From assembly GCA_010015655.1 (NCBI GenBank), contig ML976736.1, positions 180,989 through 244,988 on the forward strand: a stretch of DNA of 64,000 nt, read 5' to 3'. Position 1 is the first letter of the stretch. Each line of letters begins with the position of its first letter. The notes below the pieces were generated by a model. The model was not told where the DNA came from, ran no database searches, and saw only the letters and a list, made by a program, of their open reading frames with translations. Shown here one piece after another: positions 1 to 11,032 of the stretch. The position numbers and the translations under genes are program-made. The stretch comes from Bimuria novae-zelandiae CBS 107.79. Lineage: Eukaryota; Ascomycota; Dothideomycetes; Pleosporales; Didymosphaeriaceae.

Positions 1-310
1 ATTTTGTCTCCTCTTCCTGAGTTTCTCCCTGCGTAGGGTCGCCAACGCTGGGCGGGTCACTGGGTAGATCACTGGATAATACGATTGCTGGCAGTGGCTG
101 CGCAGACGGAGGCTCGATATCATGATCAAGGCTAACTGGATCAGATACAGCGTTGTCCTCCGGCGGAGGAGCATCCTTCTTGGATACTTGTCTCCGTGAT
201 TGGGTACCTTTGGCAGCTGCTGCAGGCGCCCGGCGCGCACGTTTTGAAGGATTTTTACCTCCATCAAATGGCTGGGTAGCTGTACGCTTACGCTGACTAC
301 GCGGCGGCAT
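1..310 (-). CDS. N-terminus of an unidentified protein (runs off the window)
   Basis: Reading leftwards from an ATG at 308-310, an open frame of 103 codons reaches the window edge without a stop. The product begins MPPRSQRKRTATQPFDGG and is low-complexity: a basic stretch (RKR, KRARR), an alanine run, a second basic stretch (SRRQ), then a proline/aspartate/glutamate-rich tail. The basic cluster could be a nuclear localisation signal. I do not recognise the family. Disordered basic N-termini of this kind are common in fungal transposon-encoded and DNA-binding proteins, and the nearby repeat at 1139-1223 makes a transposon origin possible, but no catalytic domain lies inside the window. Start and strand rest only on the open frame and its composition. 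Confidence 0.4.
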   Translation of the reverse strand, partial: MPPRSQRKRTATQPFDGGKNPSKRARRAPAAAAKGTQSRRQVSKKDAPPPEDNAVSDPVSLDHDIEPPSAQPLPAIVLSSDLPSDPPSVGDPTQGETQEEETK

Positions 311-1314
311 AATACAGGTATTGATACAGGGTGAATGTTCGCTGTAATCATTGTTTTACTAACAAATTGGGTGATAGAAAATATTTTCTGGGAAGCTGGG
401 GCCACCTCGGCTGCCCGAAGTGGGGCGGGACGGTATTTCGGAAAGCACCGATACTGCCCCGTGATAAGGTTTCTACGTCCCTATAACTGTGCTAATGCGA
501 ATAATACACTTGGGTAGACGCTTGCCGGCCAAATTCACGCAGTAAGTTTTAATAGCGAAAATAGACCTCGACCCTATAGGGCCGCCGCTATACTTATACT
601 ACTACCGCAACTTGTAAAGCACATTTGTATAGGTCTACAAGTGCAGTAATAAGTGTGAGGAATCATCATCGGCGGTAAGGCTGCGAGGGGCGCTCAATTC
701 ATGTAGGGTCGCTACCCCAGTCAGTACCTCCAATCGGATTGGTTACCAATTTTGGCTAGCGCAAAATTGAGACATAATCGTAACGCAATGTTGTAGCTCT
801 CAGGCCTGTGGTTGTGCAAGCAAATTCGCCTTCTGTTGAAGTCCAACTGCCGCATATCTGCCTTAGCGCGCCACACTTTAAACTTGGCAACCAGCCGCAC
901 ATGCCCCGCGTGGAGCTCGTTCAGACACCCTCACCATCCCAGAAAACCAAGGAGATGCTAGGCACACCAGAACTGGCTATGAGAAGATCCGGTTCGTTAA
1001 CATGAAGTCATGATATACCCATAGTGACCATGTCACGATTTATGGCCCTTACCCTATGAGATGGTTACTCCTACCCTTGCTTGGTTGTAACTCACCCTCC
1101 ACCTATCTAGGACTAGCGTTGTTTGTGCCTGCGCACCTATACCTTCTGTAGCTCCTAGATAGTACAACCTCAGTACAATCCCATAATCTTTTCCACTGCG
1201 TACTGTCCGCTCAGCGCTCTGCTCACCGCGACAGAGCATGGCCAGTAACATATCGAATTGCTGGGGTACTTTAAAGAGCATTATGATCATAAGAAATACA
1301 GAGACATAAAGTTC
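311..1314. other. Intergenic stretch without a convincing gene
   Basis: Only short open frames occur here (for example 335-517 and 808-1005), with no recognisable domain or codon bias. The stretch lies upstream of the partial minus-strand frame that starts at 310 and downstream of the HET-domain gene that ends at 1315. The only structured item I see is the dispersed repeat listed separately at 1139-1223. Confidence 0.5.
1139..1223 (-). repeat. Dispersed repeat, copy 1 (partner at 60889-60970)
   Basis: The reverse complement of this stretch matches 60889-60970 closely. Shared blocks include GCGGACAGTACGCAGTGGAA and CTATCTAGGAGCTACAGAAG, with a few substitutions between. The copies lie in opposite orientations about 60 kb apart, both outside genes. 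It is probably a fragment of an LTR or other interspersed element, but I cannot define ends or a target duplication. Confidence 0.6.
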
Positions 1315-3579
1315 CTACAGTATAGGGAAGTTTGCCTCTCTAGCCAAGACCTTTCTTTCTTGCCATGGCCACTCTATGGCCTCACCTTCCATAAGGCCGT
1401 GTATGTAGCACTCTCCTACCAGTTTGTAACCACCTTCGCAAGGCCGCAGCACATACGGAACTTGACCGCCATACAGAACACATATCAGATCGTTCTCTTT
1501 AGTATCTCTAGGAACCCACCCGATTCGCCCTGACTTGGTAGAGCAGAACCGCCGGTTCTTAGCCCAGACAATCATACTTCTTTCAAAGGCTTGGGCTGCA
1601 GGAAATCTTTGTAGCAGGTATTCTTCATCTCTCGTAGAATCGGCCTCAAGAAGCTCCATGTATTGGCGTAACCCACTTTCATGGCTGCTCGGAGCGCGAA
1701 GTGCTCGGTAGTTATGATTGCATGTCATCGTTCTCCAAAACTCATCCCATCTCTTTTCCGACATCTTGTATTTTTCGTTCGGTAATCCATATTGCGCGCA
1801 GTCCATTTTCTTAACCATTTCCATGCACTCTATTATCCAGCGATGATATTTTAATTTCTGTCGTCCAAATAGGGCGGATTGCATGAAGAGGCGGCTATTG
1901 CCCATCCGGGTGTTGGCAACTGATAAAAACATGAGCTCATCTTTGCCTGTGCGTCCAATCGCAGCTACGGAATCAAGTTCCATGCCCCCCAATGTAAGTA
2001 CTTTGCCGTCCGTAGAGATCTCCGCTCGTGGTGTTGTCCCAAAGCTGGCGCGAAAATTGACACGCTTCTCATAGCGCATCAAAGAATTCACGTCGTCAAG
2101 GTTGGCGAAATCAGGTACCCAGGATGGGAGTTTGTAAGGGGAGTCAGAACGCGATGAGGAGCATGAGAGAACCCTGAGGTTGCCATGTCTGTTAATATCC
2201 CAAATCACGAACCTTCGGAAGACTTCCTCTACACCTATTCTATAGTCGGGTTGTAGGTGCCCATCTTTATCTTTTGCGACCCCTAGAAAGCCATAGATTC
2301 TATCCCTGTGATTTGTGCACTGAAAGGTCCTGCTATCGAGTAGAAGATCCAACATTTTTGAGTCCTCGTTTCTAGACATGAGCGTTCTGAGTCCACGGCC
2401 ATGTTGCCCCGCTCTTGCTACCATGATCAAACGGCCTGTTGCGATTGCCTGCCTGATACCATCATTATTTGTGGTGGAAGCAACGCTGCTGCTGTAGATT
2501 TGTATCCCTTCCAACACTTTTTCGAATCTGTACCAGGGCATAACGGTTTGCCCACAGATGACTGTGGCGCGCTTCGGCAAGATTGCTTCTTGTATGATCC
2601 ACATACGCTGGAACCACGGCTGTCGCAGAAGTGCAAGCACTGGTTCCCATTCAAAATCTGGACCAAGCAAGGGAGTTGGGAACAGAGTGTTTAGGGTCGA
2701 ATCCAGAAAAGGAGCCCGGTTGGAGATATACCGCTTGCGATGTAGCCCTTTGAACGAACATTCTAACCTTTTCATGACCTGAAATGCCCCTTTGACTTCG
2801 TTATTCTCCTCACCAAGCCAGATCAACACCTGTCGAGCACCAGAATAAATGGAATCCATCATTACGACCTGGCTTTGCCGTTCGTCTAGGTCGTCCTGGT
2901 TGATGCACAGGGCATCGACCCAAAGGATCCTCGGACGATCCTTAAACCGGAGGTTGCGGAGTGCCACTTGCAAGTTGGCCGTCACATGTTTCTTATGGCC
3001 ATTACAGATTATCTCCTCAATAATAGCGGGATCTCCCCATGTGTAAGACAAAGCCTCGTATTGAGTTCTCCATGATACAACCACATTGACAAGGCGACAG
3101 CTGACTCTATCACTTCCTTCGCCCGGTTCCAGAACAAGAAGGCGAAATCCGTTTGGCTTTTCAAGGGGCTGGTATATGAGATTCTCCTGTTCGGCCTTGA
3201 CATATGGTACCCTAGACTTGGTTGCTTTTGGGCCGACAAAACGGAACACCGTGCTCTGGGCTATTGTATCAAAATATCCCCGTTTCTGAATTGGCTGATA
3301 GACGAATTCGTCCCCGTATGTGAAAATCATAGCTAGCGTCGTGAGGACGCCAATGCGACGTCTCCATCTGGATGCAGGAGGCGGAGGGAAGAAGTTTTGT
3401 TGAGGTGTTTCTGGTGGACTAGAGTAGTGGCGGCGCTGTTTGTACAATGTTGACGTGATAAAACCAAAACGCACTGTCCGTATGAGAATAGGGGACATTT
3501 TCCTAGGGCCCTCGTTGAGATATGGAGCGTTCAAAGAATTGCAAGTTGCGACAGCAAGGAGTAGGACATCATGACACAT
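1315..3579 (-). CDS. HET-domain (heterokaryon incompatibility) protein
   Basis: Single-exon frame of 754 codons encoding a HET-domain protein (PF06985), the family behind vegetative incompatibility and NLR-linked cell death in ascomycetes. The domain spans about residues 174-332: its opening block YEALSYTWGD (174-183), the block WVDALCINQDD (about 220-230) and the block PWFQRMWIIQEA (about 321-332) are all intact. Further family hallmarks follow: YGFLGVAKD near 429 and LPSWVPDF near 484. The C-terminal 250 residues show no known domain. A hydrophobic segment around 76-88 could be a membrane anchor or a cryptic presequence. The first ATG (3579) gives a hydrophobic start; the ATG at 3498 (MSPILIRT) is an equally good start and would give 727 residues. 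No stops or frameshifts, so the gene looks functional although transposon-rich DNA begins about 1 kb upstream. Confidence 0.9.
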   Translation of the reverse strand: MCHDVLLLAVATCNSLNAPYLNEGPRKMSPILIRTVRFGFITSTLYKQRRHYSSPPETPQQNFFPPPPASRWRRRIGVLTTLAMIFTYGDEFVYQPIQKRGYFDTIAQSTVFRFVGPKATKSRVPYVKAEQENLIYQPLEKPNGFRLLVLEPGEGSDRVSCRLVNVVVSWRTQYEALSYTWGDPAIIEEIICNGHKKHVTANLQVALRNLRFKDRPRILWVDALCINQDDLDERQSQVVMMDSIYSGARQVLIWLGEENNEVKGAFQVMKRLECSFKGLHRKRYISNRAPFLDSTLNTLFPTPLLGPDFEWEPVLALLRQPWFQRMWIIQEAILPKRATVICGQTVMPWYRFEKVLEGIQIYSSSVASTTNNDGIRQAIATGRLIMVARAGQHGRGLRTLMSRNEDSKMLDLLLDSRTFQCTNHRDRIYGFLGVAKDKDGHLQPDYRIGVEEVFRRFVIWDINRHGNLRVLSCSSSRSDSPYKLPSWVPDFANLDDVNSLMRYEKRVNFRASFGTTPRAEISTDGKVLTLGGMELDSVAAIGRTGKDELMFLSVANTRMGNSRLFMQSALFGRQKLKYHRWIIECMEMVKKMDCAQYGLPNEKYKMSEKRWDEFWRTMTCNHNYRALRAPSSHESGLRQYMELLEADSTRDEEYLLQRFPAAQAFERSMIVWAKNRRFCSTKSGRIGWVPRDTKENDLICVLYGGQVPYVLRPCEGGYKLVGECYIHGLMEGEAIEWPWQERKVLAREANFPIL

Positions 3580-4728
3580 ATAGCATCTTCAGCTGAGGGG
3601 AACAGCACTTTACACAGATTGGGACTGCTTATCGAGCGACAAATCGATGCCTTCCGCATACCCAGCCCTTCCCTGAAGCGCCGCAGCGGTTGTTGCCTGA
3701 ATATGCAGGAAGGCGACTGCGTTGAGCTCTGCGCTTGAGGATACGGCCAACGACAGGTCTTATCCTGACTTTGGCGTTTTGCGAACGAGCTGAATATTCC
3801 GATATTCGTATGGGTTCGCATGCTGCAGGTCACCCCCGCCAACCTAAGGTTGCTTGCCACGTATCTCCTGCACCGCTGAGATACGACACAAAATGTATTG
3901 GACGGGTAAGTGAGCGGCCAGGGGGGTTGCGCACGGCCAGGAACACCAAAATGCTGCCGCCATACCAAGGTCAGTCAGCAAGCCAATGCTCCCCCGGTGG
4001 CGAGTCGCCACCAGTAAGACCGATTGAGATGCACTGATACTAATAGTAAACTTCAGGAACACAGATTCGTGCAGAACCTCTGTAATCTTTTCCTGCACTA
4101 CCAGGGAGGGTGGTCGACCCGCTCCGGCCATGGCCTTGTGAAGTGGCGAATCTACAAGAGGTGGGCTAGTTAACGGGCCGTCAGGAAGAAAACTAAGTTT
4201 AATCACGGAGCAGCGGGACTTTGATCGACCCGCTTGCTTAGACTTTGCACAGCCACAGGTCTAACCTCCACAACCTTGTTCCGTTAGACCGCGTTACGAC
4301 TATGTTATAATCTTGTGCTAGCTAAAATTAGTAATCATTCTACATAAATTAAGCACGCCTTGTAGCCTTATAGCTAATTATTACTTCTTAGTAGTACTAT
4401 TAAATTCTCTAACTTTAATAGAAATGCTTACAGTGTTATAATAGTAATATAAGCGTAGTAGTGGCCTTTAAGCGTGTAAGGCTTATTTTTATTTTAAATA
4501 CTATTCTTTGCGAATTATATAGTAAGACGTCTACGCAAGCGTAATTTTTATTTACGTAAAACTATAGCGTATTTTATAAGCGAATGTCTAAAAAGGCCAA
4601 GGCTATACTAAAACGTACTATTACCTATATTATAACGCGATATCTTAACTATTTAACTATTACGGTAACCTCCCAGGCAACCTGACAGCCTAGACTAGAC
4701 TGGTAAATAGGTTGTGGTTGGGTTGGGG
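3580..4728. other. Upstream region of the HET gene passing into AT-rich repeat DNA
   Basis: From 3580 to about 4260 the base composition is gene-like, but the overlapping short frames on both strands show no domain or consistent coding signal; this holds the likely promoter of the HET gene. From about 4260 the DNA turns abruptly AT-rich, with abundant TA and few CA/TG steps, as in RIP-mutated repeats. A T-rich GGTTGTGGTTGGGTTGGGG tract ends at the LTR boundary at 4729. No gene supported. Confidence 0.5.
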
Positions 4729-5159
4729 TGTTAAGATCTGTTAAGATCTAACATAATGCGGACGGGATACTGATACTTATCTATACGCCCAGCTGAGATT
4801 CCTATCTTAACTATAAGTCACGTGATAAGTCACGCGTCCTAGAAGTATTTGACGTCCTAGAGATATCTTGGCACATGGGACTTTAGGACTCTTAAGACTA
4901 TTAGGATTTATAGGACAGGACATGTATATAGAAACGCTAATTATAGCCCTTTTATACTTATATTTAATCTATTTATTAATCTATCGTTTAGACTTAACTT
5001 AGGCTCTTAATAAATTAATATACTATTTACACCTTTAATACTAATAACTCTATTAATAATCGTTAGCTATTAATAAAACCCTTACTTATATTACTAATAC
5101 TCTTACCTAAGAACTAAACCTAGACCCCTTTTAAACTAGCTACCCGGAAGGGCTTAATA
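4729..5159 (+). repeat. 5' LTR of the Gypsy remnant
   Basis: Starts TGTTAAGATCTG and ends CTTAATA, which are transition-mutated forms of the TGTTAGGATCTG...CTTAACA ends of the two better preserved LTRs of this family (57775-58197; minus-strand 62505-63017). It shares with them the block TTTATTAATCTATCGTTTAG and the 3' block around AGCTACCCG. Length 431 bp. The changes are transitions expected from RIP. Confidence 0.8.
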
Positions 5160-6029
5160 TTTTAAACACTTTTAATATAAGCGTTTATAATACCTTTTTT
5201 ACTAATATAATAGTCACTTAAATAGATACTTCTAAAGAAGTAAGTATTACTATAGCTAATAAAAAAATAAAAAGCTTTTATAGAAAGTCTAACTTCTTTT
5301 ATAGTAAATATATTTATATAGAACTATAGATCTTGCAACTTAACCTATACTTTTATAAAATAAAAAAGAATAGGAAGATACTAATAAGACTATATTTACT
5401 TTTACCTTTATAAAGGTAGATACCTTTAAGTAGATTTATCCTTACGTTAATTAATACCTAGCCAGAGCTAATATAGAGGGCGATGCTATAAATAAGATTA
5501 TATAAAATTATAATAATTTTTTACGCTAAAGTTAAATAATACTTTAAAATTACTAACTAAAAAGCTATTACTAAATAAGCTATTTAATAACTTAATTAAA
5601 CTTATTTAGTAGCTAAATATACATCTAAATTCCGCAAGAATGCTAACTAAGTTAAATATATAATATTAGTTTATAACTATATTTTATAAAGGATTAAAGC
5701 GGCATATTTGCGAGGAACTATTACGTAGTAGAGTAAAAATTAATACTTTATAAGCGCTCGCGACAGAAGCAACTTAAATTAATAATAAATAGTATAAACT
5801 AAAATAAAACCTACGCTAGAACTAAGATAGGAAGAAAAGTTATAGAGCCCCTACTATAAAAATTAATTATTATAACTCTAAATAATAGCTACCACGTAGG
5901 AACTAAGTTAATTATAGTTACTAATTAATAAAAGGAATCTAGTACTAACAAGTTAACGTAATAAAAAAAAGAACAGGAAAGGTTAAAGGCTTTTATAAGT
6001 TTACCTAAGGACGTACCCTAGATAGAACC

Positions 6030-6473
6030 TGTCAAGACCCAGGAACATCGGGGCAGGCGAGCCTTATGACGGTACACGAGCCCCACCTGAGGATGACATA
6101 ATGTCCCAGACTGTCCCAGACGCCAAGCTATAGGACACTGTGGGACCACGTGACCCGGGTTACGTGACGTCCCAGGGATCCCAGGAGATCCCATGGACAC
6201 GAGGCGTGGGATACCGTGGGACTTTATAGGATAAGAGGGATATTTATACAAAGCAGATTCCTATGTTACGCTCTTTATAGTTAACTTATATATCTTCTAT
6301 GCGAGTATATTCTCTTATATAGACTAATAGTTATTTTATTTATTATAAGATTAAATTATATAGCTACGCGCTAAGTTGTCGCATTAATTTATATTACTAA
6401 ATAATTTATAAAGTGCTACTTTAGCCTTACTGCCCTAACCCGGATCGGACCAAGGTGTGAGCACCTCATAACA
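6030..6473 (+). mobile_element. Solo LTR (444 bp) nested in the Gypsy element
   Basis: Starts TGTCAAGACC and ends CTCATAACA, flanked by the 5-bp target duplication GAACC at 6025-6029 and 6474-6478. The first 220 bp are GC-rich, in sharp contrast to the surrounding AT-rich DNA, with a possible TATA box (GGATATTTATA) near 6239-6249; the last 220 bp are AT-rich. No internal coding sequence, so recombination between two LTRs left this solo copy. It is a different family from the 4729 LTR. Confidence 0.85.
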
Positions 6474-8219
6474 GAACCTAAAAACAAGGGATCGGGATAC
6501 GTCTTTACTATATATATAATAAACTAGGCTATATAGCCAGGAACTATAGATCTAAGAATAAAGTTATTAGATAGTTAAACGTACTAAATCGCCAAAATTG
6601 CTAATACAACTAATAAAGAATAATAAGTAATTAACGCTATTACGTAACTCGATATCTAAGATAAAGACTTAGAATAATTAGAATCTCCTAACTTATAACT
6701 TTATAAAGATATATATATAAAGGTTTAAATAAAAAAGAGATAGAGCTAGTGCCTTAATTTCTTATACCTTACTCCAGCTAGAGCAAACTCGTTACTAGTA
6801 GAATAATAAATATTTTTAACTTCTTAAAAAAGTACTAACTAAGGGAGGGAGGCTTTAGTTTTATAGTAATAAAATAATAAGATAAAAACTATAAAGTAGC
6901 ACTATACTACGCTTACTAACCTAACTTAGTTAGTAAGGTAGCACGTAAGTGGGTAGACCACTACTATAAAAATAAAGATCCTTAAAAGAAGTACCTAAAT
7001 AAAAACCTAAACTATAAGCTATAAACTATAGTATAACCTAGACTACTATAATCCTACGCATAGAACTATACGATAGACCCTCTATAGAGAAGATTAATAT
7101 ACTACATATTACTAAGGTAAGGAATATAGCTATTTTTCCTAAATATACTTATGGTGTAGATAAGAGTGGTTTAACTATTCTATTGTCTAATATAACGTTT
7201 ATCTTTAAAATAAACGCGAAACACAATACTATTTATATTTTAATAAAATAATAAACTAAGCGCTAATACTATTAGTTAACAGAAAATACAGGTTAGGTAT
7301 ATAATAAGTATATTTATATCTTAGTTATAAAGCACATGGACTAGAAGGCAAAATATAGATTTAACTAAGTACTTAAAGAAATAATAACCCTTAGGATTAA
7401 ATTAGTAATAAAAAATAAATGTAGCAAATCTTCTTAAAAAAAGGTTTAATAATAGCCTTAAAAAGGAAAAGACGAAGGATACCTTTCACCTATAAAACTA
7501 ACTATTAAGAAAATGTTTTTTTTAAACCTAGGCTTAGGCAAGAAGACGCCTTTAGAGAACTAAATACTATAAATAGTTAGATATTAATTAAGCTACTAGT
7601 ATAGCTTAAAGAAATATAAATAAAAGCTATGCTAGACTTAAGAGCATAAGAGAGTTATATATTAAGAAAAGTACTTAATAGAGTATTACTCTATAAACGC
7701 AAGAAGGCTATACCCTATATTATTTATATTACGAATAGATAACTAATAGCCGGCAAAGCAAGAATTAAATATAAAGTTAAAATAACTATTAAGATTTATA
7801 GATACTAGAAATCAATTACCCTTAACGTTATTAAGGAAGCTAATTACGATACAATTTTAAAATTACCCTCATTAAGGAAGCACAACTCTATAATTAATTA
7901 AGAAAGAAAGAAAGAAGCTATCCTTTAAGTGCTATAATTATATAGTCTCGCGACGAATAGTTGAAAAATTGGAAATACCCTTAGCAGACGCTGGCAGGAA
8001 CTACCAGGTTATAGAGCGCAAGAAGATGGACGATAGCATAAACTATAAGATTCTAGAACGCTACTAAGCATAGAATTATATATTCACTAAAAGAGAAGGA
8101 AAAGTAAACCTTTTAGAATATTAACCCTAGAATTATATGATTAACCTAGAAAAAGGAAAGACGCCATCCTTTAGACTACTATATAATAAAACTAGAAAAG
8201 GAATTTATTAAGATTAACC

Positions 8220-10170
8220 TTATAAAAGGATATATTAGTCCTTTAAAGTTACTAGTATCTAGCCCTTTCATGTTTGTACTAAAGAAGGATGGATAACTAA
8301 GGCCCTATATAGACTATAAGAAACTTAAAAACATAACAATTAAAAATTAATACCTGCTACTAAATATCTTAAAACTCTAAGACTAACTTTTAAGAGTAAA
8401 GATCTCTACGATAATAGATTTATAAGATAGATACTACCTTATACGCATTAAGGAAGGTAATAAGTAAAAAATATTATTTAAAACACGCTATAGACTATTT
8501 AAATATATAATGATGCTCTTTAGACTTACTAATATACTAGTAACCTTTTAGGCACTTATTTATAAAGTCTTATGTAATTATCTAGATATATTTGTTATCG
8601 CGTATATAGACAATATACTCGTCTTCTCTAAAAACAAATTAGACCACGTACCACACGTATAGATAGTACTAAAGGCACTAGATAGAGCATACCTATAGAT
8701 TAAGCTAAATAAATGCAAATTCTATATATAGCAACTAGAATTTCTAGGACACGTCTTTAGCACAGAAGGGATATAAGTAAGCTTAGACAAGATTAAATAT
8801 ATAAAGAACTAGCCACGACTAGGAAAGGCAAAAGATATTTAAAAAAAATTTAAAATTTTATAAATTTAATAAGTAGTTTATAAAAGATTATACTAAAATT
8901 ATAATACCTCTTACTAACCTTACAAAGAAGGGTACACCTTTTATATAGATAGTAAAGTATAGAATATTATTCTAACTCTTAAAAACCACATGCATTATGC
9001 GATCCATACTAGTACACTTTAGAAATAACGAACCTCTATAATTTAAAACTAACGATAGCGACCGCGCTATAGGTGCATGTGCAAAATAATTCTAAAATAG
9101 GCATTAGTACGTAATTGCCTACTACTTACGTAAACCAAACGATGCGGAATTATAATATAATATATATAATAAAAAGCACTTAAGTATTAAAGAATCTATA
9201 TGTGACGACCTGGCATGCCGGCAGGACACATGACCTCGCGTGAGAGGCGCGACTGCCTCACGCCTGGGTGCAGCTGCCTCACGCCTGGGCGCAGCTGCCC
9301 ACGCACCCAGTGTAGCTATCTCGGATAGATAGATGTTCCGTGCCGAGCGGCAGCGCATAAAAGCGCCGCAGGCCTGTGTACCTACAGTCTCCTCATCTTA
9401 GTGTAGCTGAAATAGAGCCAACCTACCTCATCTACTCTCTTGATGCAGGAGCCTGTGCCCGTCCTCACACTATATATATAACTATTTAGAACTTATAATC
9501 TTTATAGATTACAAGAACCTTTTGAAGTTTATAACTATAAAAGAACTAACACTACGTTAGGTAAGATAGACAGAAATTATAGGACAGTATAAGTTTAGGA
9601 TTATATATACGCCAGGCGAGGAAAACTAATAAGTAAACGCCCTAAGCAGGCGTAGAGACTTAGTAGAAGATAAGATTAAGATATACTTTATTATCCTATA
9701 ATAAAACGCTAAAGGATTATTAGAAATTATAGTAGAACTTAACTAACTTCTTATTACCACACAAGAAGTACCTAAGGAATTATAAACTAAAATTATAAGA
9801 AAATACTACGATAACCCTATATATAGACACCTAGGTGTTAAAAAAACAATAAAACTTATCTAAAAGAATTACTTATTTAGAGGAATAAAGGAAGTAATTA
9901 TAAAATATATTTAAAGATATATAGACTACTAACGAAATAAGCACGCCACACACCTTAAGTATAGAGAGATATAAGTAATCTAGATACCTACGGCACTATA
10001 GGAAGACATCGCTATAGACTTTATAATTAGACTACCTAAGTTAAAAGACCTATTAAACAAAATAATATACAATGCTATATTAGTAATTATTAATTAATTT
10101 ACTAAATACGTAGAATTACTACCTTATTAGAAAATAATTAAAGCTAAAGAACTAGCATTTCTTATCCTAA
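8220..10170 (+). pseudogene. Gypsy pol relic: reverse transcriptase, RNase H, integrase
   Basis: One frame, read through numerous TAA/TAG stops, shows reverse transcriptase: the palm block with FMFVLKKDG and RPYIDYKKL (about 8265-8330) and the catalytic box as YIDNILVFS (about 8600), where the second aspartate of the Y-x-D-D motif has become asparagine. The RNase H block NDSDRAIGACAK follows near 9045-9095. After the solo LTR at 9201-9469, the integrase H2C2 region (GVKKTIKLI, then about 50 residues later RNKHATHLKY) covers about 9790-9960. The catalytic core (EDIAIDFIIRLPK) starts near 10000 and is cut at 10170. All damage fits C-to-T/G-to-A mutation. Confidence 0.85.
9201..9469 (+). mobile_element. 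Solo LTR (269 bp) inserted in the Gypsy RNase H region
   Basis: Begins TGTGACGACC and ends CCGTCCTCACA, with the 5-bp target duplication CTATA at 9196-9200 and 9470-9474. It is GC-rich with no sign of RIP, although it sits in RIP-saturated DNA. Inside are two adjacent near-identical 21-bp units (CTGCCTCACGCCTGGGTGCA and a one-base variant) and a TATA-like GCATAAAAG about 9354-9362. The absence of RIP fits either insertion after the host element was mutated or escape because a solo LTR is short. Confidence 0.9.
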
Positions 10171-11032
10171 CAGCGCTGCTAACGAATCGAATAGGATCCG
10201 AACAAGGTGCTTGTTCGTTCGTTCGGCCCACATACAAATGTACGTACGTTCGAGACGACTCGAACAGGAGCGTCTTCGAACAGTACAACGAACGTTCGTA
10301 TATATACAACTTTCCTAATTAGGAAGGAGGTTGGTGTTGTGGTCGAGAAACTGGCTGCCGTCCACCAGCTGGATGTTTTGGCCAGCATCCTTCTTGACGA
10401 CGTGGTTGAGGAGACGTTTGCCTTGCCAGAGGCGGGTCCATACAATAGGAAAACGAGCTCCGGACGCTTTCAGCTCGCCGGGAAACTCATGCGTAGGAGC
10501 GACGGACTCCACTTCAGATGGCGAGTCATCCAAGCTCTCGAAGCTCTCCGCCATCGCCATGACAGCTGCCGTACGCGACCCGGCATGGTGATAGCTGTCA
10601 AATGCCAGCCGGGTTGACTGGGTCGACTGGGTCGACTGGGACGACTGCGAGCGGGTAACAAATTGATCCATAACAAGATACGCTCACGGCTGACGATGGG
10701 AAACAGTGGGAGGCACGTCGAAGAGAAAACTCAGAGTTTTCTTCTCCTACAAAAACGTTGCACAAGGCAATATACGACAACGCCACGCGTGGCACAAGGC
10801 CAGCAGAACAAGGTAATACTCCACTAATTAGGACAGAATCCCCATACTAAATCGATCAAACGTAGTCCCGAACAACTGAACAACCGAATAACTAAACGTT
10901 TGGCTCTAATAATGCGTTCGTTCGAAGCTCTGTTCGACCCACCATGCCTGTTCGTTCGTTCGATCCAAAACACCAGAAAACGCCGTTCGGATCGATTGTT
11001 CGGATCGAACGTTCTGTTCGTTGGCAGCGCTG
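10171..11032. mobile_element. Non-autonomous hAT-like element (862 bp)
   Basis: The ends are inverted repeats: CAGCGCTGCTAACGAA on the left and, reverse-complemented, CAGCGCTGCCAACGAA on the right. Both subterminal zones (about 10200-10300 and 10910-11020) are packed with GTTCG/CGAAC motifs, as in hAT elements where short subterminal motifs bind the transposase. Inside is only a fragment of a protein frame. I find no 8-bp target duplication (TATCCTAA left, GCTTCTTA right), and the left flank is Gypsy integrase while the right flank is ordinary DNA, so one flank was probably exchanged by a rearrangement. Confidence 0.65.
10315..10671 (-). pseudogene. Truncated open frame inside the hAT-like element
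   Basis: A 118-codon frame starting MDQFVTRSQSSQ with repeated STQ/TQS units, a serine/glutamate-rich middle, and a C-terminal part containing FPIVWTRLWQGKRLLNHVV. Its place inside hAT-type ends and its serine/threonine/glutamine-rich start suggest the N-terminus of a hAT transposase kept in a deletion derivative. No dimerisation domain or catalytic core is present, so it cannot be an active transposase. The function is inferred from context only. Confidence 0.4.

Larger units (their letters stand above)
4729..10170 (+). mobile_element. RIP-degraded Ty3/Gypsy retrotransposon, 3' end missing
   Basis: A 5' LTR (4729-5159) is followed by an AT-rich interior in which Gypsy pol can still be read through many stops: reverse transcriptase, RNase H, then the integrase zinc-binding and catalytic regions, in the chromovirus order. 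Two younger LTRs with clean target duplications interrupt it (6030-6473 and 9201-9469). The integrase core stops at 10170, exactly where a hAT-type terminal repeat starts; no 3' LTR or integrase C-terminus is found on the other side, so the right end was lost by deletion or recombination. Its LTR belongs to the same family as 57775-58197 and 62505-63017. Confidence 0.85.
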
